In this document: positions 33,584 through 42,751 of the stretch, in pieces
Layout of the letters: the number at the start of each line of letters is the position of its first letter
How positions within the stretch are numbered: position 1 is the stretch's first letter
Assembly (NCBI RefSeq): GCF_038002825.1
Contig: NZ_JBBODF010000001.1
Coordinates: forward strand, 1,612,001-1,676,000
Source: Paenibacillus sp. FSL H8-0048
Lineage (GTDB): Bacteria; Bacillota; Bacilli; Paenibacillales; Paenibacillaceae
Direction of reading: 5' to 3'
Length of the DNA: 64,000 nt
Translations under genes and position numbers: made by a program
Notes under the pieces: generated by a model
Databases searched by the model: none
What the model was told of the DNA's origin: nothing
The model's input: only the letters and a program-made list of their open reading frames with translations

Positions 33584-33690
33584 CGGTAATTTAAATTTAA
33601 ATTACAGTCGTGGCTACTCCTCCAACGTATATTCGTGTCCAAGGTCCTAGGCATGTCCGCAGGCAGGGCGTCTCATTCTTAGCCGCAAAC

Positions 33691-33938
33691 AGGTGGAAAA
33701 ACGTATCTTAATCAGCCCACTTCAGGCAAATATAAGGAAACAAGTGGAAATAGTACAACTAAAATAGTTTGTTTGGGCCTTCTGCGGCTGCATTCGCTGA
33801 AATTAAGTGTTGTTTATACAACTGTTGTCCGGGAAACGCTTATTCGTTCATCAGCAAGTGGAGGAAATCCACCTATTTTCTGAGGTAAACGCCTCTCTAC
33901 TGCGCCGCAGCAGATTGTGTTCGGTTTTCCACATACAT
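33691..33938 (+). repeat. Degenerate tandem repeats (AAGTGGA type) ending in a CGGTTTT-type hairpin
   Basis: Units begin near 33691, 33742, 33805 and 33856 (AGGTGGAAAA, AAGTGGAAAT, AAGTGTTGTT, AAGTGGAGGA), two of the intervals being exactly 51 bp. Small dyads occur inside, such as GTGGA/TCCAC (33858-33872) and GTTGTT/ACAAC. The series ends with ATTGTGTTCGG and TTTTCCACATACAT (33914-33938), which belongs to the hairpin family at 48745. The rest of 33606-34176 shows no gene. Confidence 0.5.
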
Positions 33939-34016
33939 CTGACCTGCGCGTACTCGTACCACACACCGCAGCTCCGCATAAGCAAACTAACATCATATTT
34001 GCCGGGTACAATAAAC

Positions 34017-34064
34017 AAAAAAGCCTAACCCGGCGGCCGCGAGCGCGGACAACCTGATTAGACT
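34017..34064 (-). terminator. Probable terminator after the phosphodiesterase-like gene
   Basis: Read on the minus strand, a stem of AGTCTAATC with GGTTAGGCT (two G-U pairs), enclosing a GC-rich inner hairpin, is followed by TTTTTT. It lies about 110 bases past the stop at 34177. Confidence 0.55.
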
Positions 34065-34176
34065 GGGACAAGTTTCTCTCTTCACCATTCATCCTTTTTT
34101 ACCATTCATCCTGTTTACCATTTGTCATACTATCCATCACTCACACTATCATTACTAATCCGCTCACTATCCCCCG

Positions 34177-35490
34177 CTACTCCTCAAAAATCTCCTCCAG
34201 CACACGCCCGTCCCCCGGCCCGAAGTCCAGTCCCAGCATCCGGCCCATCGTCGGGGCGATGTCGACCATCTCCAGACCGCCGATGGAATAGCCCTGCTTG
34301 ATCCCCGCGCCTGCGATGATGAGATTGCAGCGGTATCCGCTTGCATCCGGCGAGTAACCATGCGTAGCATAGCGTATGCCCGCCGCCTGTAGATCGGTGA
34401 CCAGCGTGTCCGCCAGCGCCTCATCGAAGCTGTAGCCCCGCTGCGCTTCAAGCATAACTTTTGCCACCGGACTGGCGTGAAGCAGGTCCAGCTTCTCTCT
34501 TCCATACACGCTCTCAATTCCGGGGCCCCCGCCGCTCCTATATTCATCCACCGCCGCCAAGGCTAGCCGCAGCGCCTCCTCATCTCCGGGCCGCACATGC
34601 AGATAAGCTGAACCGCCGCCGCTCTGGAAGTAGGCCCGCCAGTGCATCACGCCGTCCTTATCATAGATCAGCCCCTTAGCCTGCAAAAGATTGTTCAAAT
34701 GCAGCTTGTAGCGTACGTTGAACTGACCATGGTCGCCAAGCACCATTATCACCGTCTCCTCCCGGATTCCGGCATCCTCTACCGCCTGCATGATCTCCCC
34801 CAGCCGATTATCCATCCGCAGAATGACCTCGTCTACTTCCCCGCTGTCCGTGCCGTACAGATGCTTGGTGTCATCCAGGTCAATCAGATGCATCATGAGC
34901 AGGTTCGGTTTATGGCGCTTAATTGTATCGGCGGCGCACCTCGTGGTGAAGTTATCGAGCTGCGGCTGCGCGATGCCCTGCCTGATCCGTCCGTATTTCA
35001 GCTCCAGCCGGGCGCAGTAAAGGGGACTGCCGCTTCGCAGTACCTTGAGCGCCTGATTCTCCCCTTTTAGCGCACGGATCTCCGGGATATTATACTGAAT
35101 CGAGGACTTGCCGCTTACCGGCCAGAGCAGTCCCGCTGTACTCAGCCCCGCCTTACGCGCCGCATCATAGATGGTTGGCACCTGAACAGCCTCGCGGAAC
35201 CAGAACCAGCGCTGCTCCTCCTCCGGCACGAACGGCTGCAGCGGATTATTGTGATAGACACCGTGTTTATCCGGATAGACGCCGGTAGCAATGGTCGTAT
35301 GTACCACGTAAGTGAGCGTGGGATAGACACTTCTGAGACGGTTGCTGTAGGCACCGCTGGTGATCAGCTTCGACAGATTGGGCAGGCGGCTGGCCATCTC
35401 CCAGTGATCTTCAGAGAAGGCATCATAGGAGATAACGATCAGATGCTTGGCTGCCGAGGGTGGTTGCGGTTGCAGTCCGGTGAATTCCAT
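34177..35490 (-). CDS. Alkaline-phosphatase-superfamily phosphodiesterase/pyrophosphatase-like protein
   Basis: A 437-residue cytoplasmic-looking member of the nucleotide pyrophosphatase/phosphodiesterase family. Metal and nucleophile residues of the fold are seen in VISYDAFSEDHW (Asp), SVYPTLTYVVHTTIATG (Thr nucleophile), MMHLIDLDDTKHLYG (Asp, His), VLGDHGQF (Asp-His) and YATHGYSP (His). It hydrolyses phosphodiesters or phospho-anhydrides; the substrate is unknown. It starts one base past the transporter gene stop (35492), so the two are co-transcribed. Confidence 0.85.
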   Translation of the reverse strand: MEFTGLQPQPPSAAKHLIVISYDAFSEDHWEMASRLPNLSKLITSGAYSNRLRSVYPTLTYVVHTTIATGVYPDKHGVYHNNPLQPFVPEEEQRWFWFREAVQVPTIYDAARKAGLSTAGLLWPVSGKSSIQYNIPEIRALKGENQALKVLRSGSPLYCARLELKYGRIRQGIAQPQLDNFTTRCAADTIKRHKPNLLMMHLIDLDDTKHLYGTDSGEVDEVILRMDNRLGEIMQAVEDAGIREETVIMVLGDHGQFNVRYKLHLNNLLQAKGLIYDKDGVMHWRAYFQSGGGSAYLHVRPGDEEALRLALAAVDEYRSGGGPGIESVYGREKLDLLHASPVAKVMLEAQRGYSFDEALADTLVTDLQAAGIRYATHGYSPDASGYRCNLIIAGAGIKQGYSIGGLEMVDIAPTMGRMLGLDFGPGDGRVLEEIFEE

Positions 35491-35491
35491 A

Positions 35492-36718
35492 CTATGTCCC
35501 CTTTGGCAATGTAATGAAGATGAAGAAGCCGATCAGAAAGAGCGGGATAATCGACAAAATACTATAGCGGGCATCCCCCGCCAAGGTAGTGGTCAGAGAC
35601 ATTAAGGCAGGGCCGAGAATCGCCGCGAACTTGCCGAAAATATTATAGAACCCGAAGAATTCATTGGAATTCTCCTTCGGGATGATTTTAGCAAAATAGG
35701 ACCGGCTGAGCGCCTGAATACCACCCTGTGCCGAGCCGATCAGCGCACCCAGCAGGAAGATATGCCATACCGAAGTAATGAAAAACGCTGCGATACAAGA
35801 GATAACGTAGGTGAAGATTCCAGCAATAATCAGATTCCGAGTGGAGTAGCTTTTGGCCAGATTGCCATAGAGAATCGCGCAGGGAAAGGCAATAATCTGG
35901 ATGATCAGCAGAATTCCCAGCAGCGTGAAGGTGTCCAGGGCATCTGTGCCGAGGACGGAGGTGGCGTAGGGCACAACCATCTTGATAATCGTATCTACTC
36001 CGTCAATATAGAAGAAGTAAGCAAGCAGGAACACAAAGACCATCCGGTGCTGGCGGATATTCCTGAAGGTGTCAGCGATACGCTGAAAACTCCGGACCAC
36101 AGGCTTCGGCTCAGGCTCGATATAATATCTCTGCTTCACATCCCGGATCATCGGCACCGTCAGCAGTCCCCACCAGAGCGCCGTAATGATGAACCCGATC
36201 TGGTAGCCGATGGCCTTGTCCATTCCCAGCAGGAAGATCAGCAGCAGACTGATGCCGAACGGAATACAACTGAAGATGTAGCCGTAGGCGAACCCCCGGG
36301 TAGACACCTTGTCCATCCGTTCATCCTCCGTAATATCCACCAGGAAGGAATCGTAGAAGATGTTGGACCCGGCGAAGCCGACCGCTGACAGAATGTAAAA
36401 GGCGACGAGCCGCTGCCATTGACCGCTGTCCGGGGACACGAAGGCCAGGGAGGCAGTGGCAAGGATACCGAGCGCAGCAAAAAAAATAAAAAACCGCTTC
36501 TTCCGGTCCTTATAATCGGCAATCGTGCCCAGAATCGGGCTGAGGACCGCCACCAAAATACTGGCGATCGAGTTGAAGTACCCCAGGTCCATGCTGCTGC
36601 CCACATTCTCGAACATCCCGAAGATAATCGGCAGCAGCGCTGTAGTCACTGCCATGGAATAGGCGGAATTCCCGCAGTCGTACAGAATCCACGATCTCTC
36701 CTCTTTGCTTAGCTTCAT
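35492..36718 (-). CDS. UMF1/Atg22-like MFS transporter
   Basis: A 408-residue transporter of the UMF1 (Atg22-like) branch. The N-terminus SWILYDCGNSAYSMAVTTALLPIIFG is diagnostic (YDxxNSA), followed by ILGTIADYKDRKKRFFIFFA and about 12 helices. Atg22 relatives export amino acids in yeast; bacterial substrates are mostly unknown. Downstream is the phosphodiesterase-like gene, and 207 bases upstream is the PaaK-SbnA-like fusion, so it may export that enzyme's product. The RBS is GGAG before ATG 36718. Confidence 0.87.
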   Translation of the reverse strand: MKLSKEERSWILYDCGNSAYSMAVTTALLPIIFGMFENVGSSMDLGYFNSIASILVAVLSPILGTIADYKDRKKRFFIFFAALGILATASLAFVSPDSGQWQRLVAFYILSAVGFAGSNIFYDSFLVDITEDERMDKVSTRGFAYGYIFSCIPFGISLLLIFLLGMDKAIGYQIGFIITALWWGLLTVPMIRDVKQRYYIEPEPKPVVRSFQRIADTFRNIRQHRMVFVFLLAYFFYIDGVDTIIKMVVPYATSVLGTDALDTFTLLGILLIIQIIAFPCAILYGNLAKSYSTRNLIIAGIFTYVISCIAAFFITSVWHIFLLGALIGSAQGGIQALSRSYFAKIIPKENSNEFFGFYNIFGKFAAILGPALMSLTTTLAGDARYSILSIIPLFLIGFFIFITLPKGT

Positions 36719-36924
36719 CTCATCTTCTCCTCTTATAACCGATTGTTTCAGTTATATCACGCGAACATATGAAGCATGTTAATGGGGTGTAAAATCACGG
36801 GCAGTGCTGCTATTACGATTATGTCCATCATACCATAGGCCATCTTCCCAGGTGATGACTATATCTGAATCGGTAAAGTAAGGTTTGATTAGCTAGCTGC
36901 CCGTAAAAATCCACCCTGTTGTGG

Positions 36925-39150
36925 TCACACCATGAACTCTTCCGCAGCTGACAGCAGCTCCGCTCCGAATTGGCGCTGAACCCAGGTATCCGAGTAGACC
37001 GTATCGAGATACCGTTCTCCCTTATCATGCAGGATGGCGGTACAGACTGCGCCGGGAGGAATCTCCTCCTTAAGTTGCCGGATAGCAGCAAGCACTGCCC
37101 CGGAGGAGGCTCCGGCCAGAATGGATTCCCTGCGGGCCAGCGCCCGGCAGCCCTTCACCATATCGGCATCAGTCACATGCACAATCCGGTCGATCAGGTC
37201 CAGTCTGCGCAGCGGGGGCACAATACCGGCACCCAGTCCAGGGAAGAGCCGCTTCTTCGGATGGCCGCCAAAAATAACACTACCCTCAGCATCCACCGCC
37301 ACAATCCGGGTCCGCAGTCCCTTGTCCTTCACGTATTCTGCCAGCCCGTTTATCGTTCCGCAGGTACTGACACTACAGAACAGATAATCGACCTGCCCCA
37401 GCTCCGTCACGATCTCCGGCATGGTCGTATCATAATGGGACAGATAGTTATTGGGACTAGCGTACTGATTCGGCCAATAGCTGCCCGGTATCTCCGCGAG
37501 CAATTGCTGCACACGCTTCAGCCGGGCCGGCAGGAATTCCCCGGTTTCAGGATCGGGGCGGTCAATGAAATCAATGTCCGCACCCAGCGCCTTCAGCATC
37601 TGAAGATTCATCCCGGTGGTTCGGGCGTCCACTACGCTGATGAAGGTCATCCCGAGCTGCTTGCATATCATGGCCAGGCTGATCGCCATATTCCCGGAGC
37701 TGGATTCTACAACAACGGTCCCCGGTCCGATAAGACCTTCCTTCCAGGCTTCCCGGATCATCCGCAAGGCTGGGCGGTCCTTAGCGCTTCCTCCCGGGTT
37801 CATCAGCTCCATCTTAGCGTATACGCTGAACCTGCTGGCGTGAAACAGATGCTCCAGCTTGAGCAGTGGTGTATGTCCGATAGCCGATAATATCCCGTTG
37901 TTAAGCCGGGGCTCCGCCCTTCCCTGCATTTGCTCCTTCTCCTTCTTCTTCTCCTTCTCATAATACAGCTTCTTGTTCTTCACCTGCCCGCCCGCAAGCT
38001 CCCCGTCCTCTGCCGTCAGAATGACCTCAATATCGTCAAGCAGGTGATTTGCGATCATCAGACCAATCTCCGGGATGCATGCCCTGATCTCTTCCCTGAT
38101 GACCGGAACGCAGGAGGGAGCCGCTGACCTGCTCTGGATATACACAGATAATGCATTATGGCTGACCCCGACCCGGACCCTGGCCTGCTGAAGATGACGG
38201 TAGACGACCTGTTCAATATCGTAGATGCTGATTTTCTCCCCGTGCTTCAGTTCACGCCCCACTCTTTTGACGATAGACTGGAAGCTCTGCCGCTCCGCGC
38301 CCTCTATCTGCACGGTCCTGAAATCCCTCACGACATCATAGGTGACAAACCGGAGGGCAGGCAGCAGCTTACGCACGGTTGAGGTAAGCACGAGAATGCC
38401 TTCGCCGACGCCCAGCGGGCCGAGTCCTTCCCCTATGATCTCCGTTCCCACAGCTTCGGCGACGATGCCTTCAGCCAGCAGATACCGGCCCAGCTCATGC
38501 GAATAATAAGCAATTGTGCCGATTTCAATGGACCCGTACGTATCGGTAATATCCTGCGGTCTCAGGCCGAACAGGCGGGCCATATTCTGCTGCCACTCCC
38601 GGGTGGCGATCTCGCCGACCAGAATGATTTTGCGGATTCCAAACGTCCGGGGGTCCTCCGCAGCATATACGATATGATCCAAAATCGAAGGCATGGTGTA
38701 CAGCAGGTCGGGCCTGAAAGTCTGAATACGCTCAATATGCTGTTCTACCGGCAACTCGAAGGGAATGGAGCTGTTCACCAGTCCCAGCCGTGCAAAAATA
38801 GCCAGCGCCGTATCCGCAGCATGTCCGGTCCCCATATCCGCCAGCGCCCTGGCACATCCGCTTCCCTGAAGCAATTCCCCGAACAGCCTGGTTTTGATAT
38901 CGATATAATGCTGCTCATCCTCTTCCGAATAGACGATTGATTTGCGCCGTCCTGTACTGGTGCCCGAGGTCCGGTAGACGGCAAGAGAGGCATCGGGTTC
39001 ATTATTATAATAATGAGTGTCCAGCAGCTCCGAAGTCATCAGGGGAAGATGCTCCAGACTATAATTCACGTGCTCATTGCCAATGAGATCCTCGTACCAG
39101 GGGAAGTACCTGATTACTTCGTTTACCTTATCCCGCCACTGCTCCGCCAT
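36925..39150 (-). CDS. Fusion: PaaK-like adenylate-forming domain + SbnA-like PLP-dependent synthase
   Basis: A 741-residue two-domain enzyme. Residues 1-405 resemble phenylacetate-CoA ligase/F390 synthetase (ATP site YRTSGTSTGRRKSI, then ILVGEIATREWQ, DTYGSIEIG). A Lys/Glu-rich linker follows. From about 420 on it resembles SbnA, which joins O-phosphoserine and glutamate in diaminopropionate synthesis: AIGHTPLLKLEHLF, PLP lysine in NPGGSAKDRPA, ESSSGNMAISLAM, NQYASPNNYLSHY, AVDAEGSVIFGGHPKKRLFPGLGAG. No SbnB-like partner is present. ATG 39150 was chosen; a GTG at 39171 is possible. Confidence 0.85.
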   Translation of the reverse strand: MAEQWRDKVNEVIRYFPWYEDLIGNEHVNYSLEHLPLMTSELLDTHYYNNEPDASLAVYRTSGTSTGRRKSIVYSEEDEQHYIDIKTRLFGELLQGSGCARALADMGTGHAADTALAIFARLGLVNSSIPFELPVEQHIERIQTFRPDLLYTMPSILDHIVYAAEDPRTFGIRKIILVGEIATREWQQNMARLFGLRPQDITDTYGSIEIGTIAYYSHELGRYLLAEGIVAEAVGTEIIGEGLGPLGVGEGILVLTSTVRKLLPALRFVTYDVVRDFRTVQIEGAERQSFQSIVKRVGRELKHGEKISIYDIEQVVYRHLQQARVRVGVSHNALSVYIQSRSAAPSCVPVIREEIRACIPEIGLMIANHLLDDIEVILTAEDGELAGGQVKNKKLYYEKEKKKEKEQMQGRAEPRLNNGILSAIGHTPLLKLEHLFHASRFSVYAKMELMNPGGSAKDRPALRMIREAWKEGLIGPGTVVVESSSGNMAISLAMICKQLGMTFISVVDARTTGMNLQMLKALGADIDFIDRPDPETGEFLPARLKRVQQLLAEIPGSYWPNQYASPNNYLSHYDTTMPEIVTELGQVDYLFCSVSTCGTINGLAEYVKDKGLRTRIVAVDAEGSVIFGGHPKKRLFPGLGAGIVPPLRRLDLIDRIVHVTDADMVKGCRALARRESILAGASSGAVLAAIRQLKEEIPPGAVCTAILHDKGERYLDTVYSDTWVQRQFGAELLSAAEEFMV

Positions 39151-39320
39151 TCCTTTCGACGCCTCCCGCACCGGTTGCCTGAACGCAGCCCCCGGATGAA
39201 TACCTTCAATAATCTATGTATTCATCTGCCTGTGTGTTCGGCCCCGGGGCATCCGCCCAAGCCAAATCCGGCTCTGTACCGTACTATAGCCTATTAGAGT
39301 CCATAGAACGGGGGAGCAGC

Positions 39321-40157
39321 ATGAAGGAGCAAATCAGCCGCATATCCAATAAATTAACGAAGACAACGGTACTGGCGAAGAAGGCTGAATTAAAGCGGCA
39401 TATCCCGGAGACCCGAAAATTAAGCCGGAGAGTACTCCAGGCCATGCTGCAAAACCATCAAATGGTCTATATTAAGCCCTGCTGCGGTTCGTTAGGCGAA
39501 GGGGTCATACGGGTTGAACAGCGGATGCTGCGGAGTGGTAGCCGCACTGGCGGAAGCGAAGCTGATTCGGGGACCACGTGGTCATACCGCTATCAGGCAG
39601 GGACAAGGATACACACATTCAGTAATTACAGCGAGGCATATCAAGCCCTCCTGGCGGAGACCGGGGGCCGGTCCTATCTGGTGCAAAAGGGCATCCGGCT
39701 GCTGACTTACGGCGGACGGCCGTTTGATATCCGCGTGATGGTACAGCGTAATCCTCAGGGGAAGTGGGAGGCTACAGGAGCGGCGGGACGCGTGGCTCAT
39801 CCGCAAAAGGTGGTTACGAATGGCAGCCAGGGCGGAACTATCTATCCGGTGGAGACGCTGCTGAAGGCTTACACCCGTTCCGGGAAGCGCAGCGATCTGC
39901 TTGCCGAAATGAACAGACTTGGCGTGAATTGCGCCATCCAGTTAAGCTCTGCCTATCCCGGACTTAAGGAAATCGGCCTGGATTTGGCCTTGGACCGGAG
40001 GCTGACTCCCTGGATTCTGGAAGTGAACACCGCCCCCGATCCTTGCCCGTTCACCAAGCTGAAGGATACCTGGATGCTGGAGAGGATCGTCAGATACGGC
40101 AAGGCCTACGGGCGTACCTACAAGCTCAAGTGCATGAAGGCCAAGAGGGGCGTGTAG
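39321..40157 (+). CDS. YheC/YheD-family ATP-grasp protein
   Basis: A 278-residue ATP-grasp protein. The start at 39321 (MKEQISRISNKL) is set by GGGGGAG. Seen: MVYIKPCCGSLGEGVIRVE (ATP-binding Lys and Gly-rich loop), YLVQKGIRLLTYGGRPFDIRVMVQRNPQGKW, and the metal/carboxylate motif WILEVNTAPDPCPF. Members of this group are found in Bacillus spore coats. ATP-grasp enzymes usually ligate a carboxylate to an amine. It is divergent from the PaaK-SbnA fusion, which may hint at a shared pathway, but this is unproven. Confidence 0.85.
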   Translation: MKEQISRISNKLTKTTVLAKKAELKRHIPETRKLSRRVLQAMLQNHQMVYIKPCCGSLGEGVIRVEQRMLRSGSRTGGSEADSGTTWSYRYQAGTRIHTFSNYSEAYQALLAETGGRSYLVQKGIRLLTYGGRPFDIRVMVQRNPQGKWEATGAAGRVAHPQKVVTNGSQGGTIYPVETLLKAYTRSGKRSDLLAEMNRLGVNCAIQLSSAYPGLKEIGLDLALDRRLTPWILEVNTAPDPCPFTKLKDTWMLERIVRYGKAYGRTYKLKCMKAKRGV

Positions 40158-40205
40158 GTACAGCATGCCCCATCCTTGCGCCCGGTCTCCGGCCGCACGC
40201 AAGCT

Positions 40206-40913
40206 TCAGTGATTGTCACGGTAAGCTCCCGGGGTGCTGCCGGTGTATTTTTTGAACACCTTGTTGAAGTAATGCTTGTTCTCATACCCGACCCGGCGTC
40301 CGATCTCGACTACCGGCAGATCCCGGTGGAGGCTTAGCAGCTTCTGTGCTTCCTTGATCCGGGTAGTATTCAGGTAATTGACGAACGTATCGCCGGTGAC
40401 CTTCTTGAACAGGCTGCTGATGTAATTCGGATGAAGATTCATCAGCTCGGCCAGATGATCCAGCGACAGGTCATTCATATAATTCAGCCGGGTATAGGCA
40501 AGAATCCGCTTGGCATGGGGCGGACAGTCCGTACTGTTCATAGAGGGAAGATTCCGGTTCACCCGACTTAGCAGCCGGGCTACCTCCTCCTTATCCACCG
40601 GCTTCAGCAGGTAGTCCACTACTCCGTAGCGGAGCGCCCGGCGGGCATATTCGAAGTCATCATGTCCGGTAAGAATAATGAAGCGTTCACATAAACCGTT
40701 CTCCTTCGCCTCCTCCATCATCTCGAACCCGTTCTTCTCCGGCATATGCAGGTCCGTTACCGTCACATCCGGCATATACTCCTTCATAATCTGAAGCGCC
40801 TCGAAGGCGTCACCCGCCTCGCGGATCTCCGCTCCGGCCGGCGCGGCTCCGCCAATCACCTTCACCAGCCCTCCAAGGATAATCGGCTCATCGTCTACGA
40901 TCAGAATTCTCAT
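40206..40913 (-). CDS. AraC-type response regulator (YesN-like, short form)
   Basis: A 235-residue response regulator. The receiver is residues 1-120: acidic pocket VDDEP, phosphorylation Asp in DVTVTDLHMPEKNG (about 55), Lys in LLKPVDKEEV. The AraC double helix-turn-helix is about 135-235 (LDHLAELMNLHPNYISSLFKKVTGDTFVNYLN, VEIGRRVGYENKHYFNKVFKKYTGSTPG). The usual YesN middle region is missing, so this is a compact form. It overlaps the kinase gene by 4 bases. It probably activates the adjacent LplABC importer genes. Confidence 0.93.
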   Translation of the reverse strand: MRILIVDDEPIILGGLVKVIGGAAPAGAEIREAGDAFEALQIMKEYMPDVTVTDLHMPEKNGFEMMEEAKENGLCERFIILTGHDDFEYARRALRYGVVDYLLKPVDKEEVARLLSRVNRNLPSMNSTDCPPHAKRILAYTRLNYMNDLSLDHLAELMNLHPNYISSLFKKVTGDTFVNYLNTTRIKEAQKLLSLHRDLPVVEIGRRVGYENKHYFNKVFKKYTGSTPGAYRDNH

Positions 40914-42655
40914 GCTTGCTCTGCCGCCCCTTTCGATAGGATGATGGTCAGGCTGGTCCCCTTGCCCTCCTCACTCTCAAGTACCAGCCGTGAGGACCCG
41001 CCATAAAATGATTTAATCCGCTCGCTGACATTATACAGGCCCACGCCTCCCTCCGCCTCTTCCTGAGTATTCATCTCTTCCCCGCGGGATAACCGGGCGC
41101 GAATAAGCCGCACCTGTTCCTCAGGAATACCAATACCGCTGTCGGATACACTGATTCGGATCTCCTCCGCCGTCTCCTTGGCCTGAATCAGAATATGGAC
41201 CGGCCGCAGCGTCACGGCAGCTCCGTGAATAATACTATTCTCGACCAGCGGCTGAAGGATGAATCTTGGACAGATCAGGGTCTCGGCAGCCACAGCGACA
41301 TCGACCTCATAGGTGAGTCTTTTTTGCAGCCGCATTTTGTGAATATTAAGGTAAAAGACCACCGTCTCAAGCTCTTGGGAGAGAACGGTATGATCGTCCT
41401 GTGCGGACAGGCTGTAGCGCATCAGCTTCCCGAACCAGTAAGAGATCTCCGCCACTTCCTTGTCGTTGTTCGATTCGGCCAGCATGCGGATGGTCTCCAG
41501 CGTATTATAGAGAAAATGCGGCTTGATCTGGGCCTGAAGCACCTTGTAAGCGGCTTCCTTATTGCGCAGCTCGGCCCGGTGGACATTGTTGATCAGCTCA
41601 TCCATGCGCAGGAGCATTGAATTATAGGTCTCGGTCAGGAAGCTGATCTCATCCCTGCGGCCCGGCTTATCCTCCTTGCTGACCGACTGCTTCAGGTTGT
41701 CATCGTTCAGATTGCGCATATGCCTGGCGAGCCGGAGAACGCGCTTCGTAATCGTTGAAGCCAGTGAGTAATAGGCGAACGACAATAACGCAAGCAGCAC
41801 CGCAAAGGTCGTAATCATCACCAGCTCCTGGCTCCGGATGGAGCGGAACACCTCGGATACCTTGCCGATGACGGCGACACGTACACCCAGTTCCTTCATA
41901 TATAACTGATTAACAATGACCTCCCGGTTGATAAAATAGGTCTGTGCTTCTCCCGAGGCCAGTCTTCTCCAGGTGGCATCGTCCACCGCTGCGGGAATGC
42001 CTTCCCGCTCCAGCGGTTTGCCCTCCGGCGGCAGAAGCAGCGCGGTCCAGTCCCCTCCGCCGGTCGCCCGGTAGAACTTGCGGATCAGCTCGCTGCTGAC
42101 CCGCAGCTCCAGCAGTCCCACAATTTCGGTAAAGTCATTGTTATATATATTCTGATAGAACACCAGCGGGGGCGCTTCCACCTCAGGATCGGGAATGATC
42201 CACTTCCCCTGTCCCGGCAGCAACAGGCGGGCAGCTCCTGCCCCCTGTGCATCCAGTGACGACAACTCAAGCAGCCGGTCTGTGATTGGCAACACCCCCT
42301 GCTTGGTCAGATAGATTCTGAACGACTCAATCTCAGGACTGATATTCAGTGATTGAATAATGAGCGGATTGATGTAACGGTTGTAGGCATATACACTCTC
42401 AGCGTCAGACTCATAGCTGCCGTCCAGATAATCGGTGACATACGGATTGTATTGCAGCATCCGCTGCGTGGAATCAATCCGGGCCAGGTCTGCCTTCATA
42501 TTGGCATAGGCCTGCTCCAGAATCTTCTGACGGCTCTCCACAAACTGGCCGCTTACAGAGTCGTAGATCTTACTGTAATAATAGTAGCCAAACGCAACTA
42601 CCGGAATAAAAATCAAAAGGATATACCCTGCTATCATTTTGCGTACAATGCTCAC
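40910..42655 (-). CDS. YesM-like sensor histidine kinase
   Basis: A membrane kinase of about 581 residues. The GTG at 42655 (then SIVRKMIAGYILLIFIPV) has GGAGG 10 bases upstream. A longer frame to 42709 starts right at a terminator hairpin and lacks an RBS. Helices lie near residues 8-26 and 265-285 around an extracytoplasmic sensor, then HAMP, the His box in QAQIKPHFLYNTLETIRML, and the ATPase motifs SDSGIGIPEEQV and GGVGLYNVSERI. It pairs with the overlapping response regulator and likely senses sugars or a cell-surface signal. Confidence 0.9.
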   Translation of the reverse strand: MSIVRKMIAGYILLIFIPVVAFGYYYYSKIYDSVSGQFVESRQKILEQAYANMKADLARIDSTQRMLQYNPYVTDYLDGSYESDAESVYAYNRYINPLIIQSLNISPEIESFRIYLTKQGVLPITDRLLELSSLDAQGAGAARLLLPGQGKWIIPDPEVEAPPLVFYQNIYNNDFTEIVGLLELRVSSELIRKFYRATGGGDWTALLLPPEGKPLEREGIPAAVDDATWRRLASGEAQTYFINREVIVNQLYMKELGVRVAVIGKVSEVFRSIRSQELVMITTFAVLLALLSFAYYSLASTITKRVLRLARHMRNLNDDNLKQSVSKEDKPGRRDEISFLTETYNSMLLRMDELINNVHRAELRNKEAAYKVLQAQIKPHFLYNTLETIRMLAESNNDKEVAEISYWFGKLMRYSLSAQDDHTVLSQELETVVFYLNIHKMRLQKRLTYEVDVAVAAETLICPRFILQPLVENSIIHGAAVTLRPVHILIQAKETAEEIRISVSDSGIGIPEEQVRLIRARLSRGEEMNTQEEAEGGVGLYNVSERIKSFYGGSSRLVLESEEGKGTSLTIILSKGAAEQA

Positions 42656-42716
42656 GGCGGTCTGTCCCTCCGGTGCCTGACTTGTGTTCTCTAATCCTAT
42701 CATGAACATGTAAAAC

Positions 42717-42740
42717 CCGGTAGAGACAGGTCTCTACCGG
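42717..42740 (-). terminator. Intrinsic terminator between lipoprotein and kinase genes
   Basis: A perfect 10-bp stem CCGGTAGAGA/TCTCTACCGG with a 4-base loop is followed on the minus strand by GTTTTA. It lies 11 bases past the solute-binding protein stop, so most transcription of the importer should stop before the kinase genes. Confidence 0.75.
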
Positions 42741-42751
42741 CAGGAATTCGC

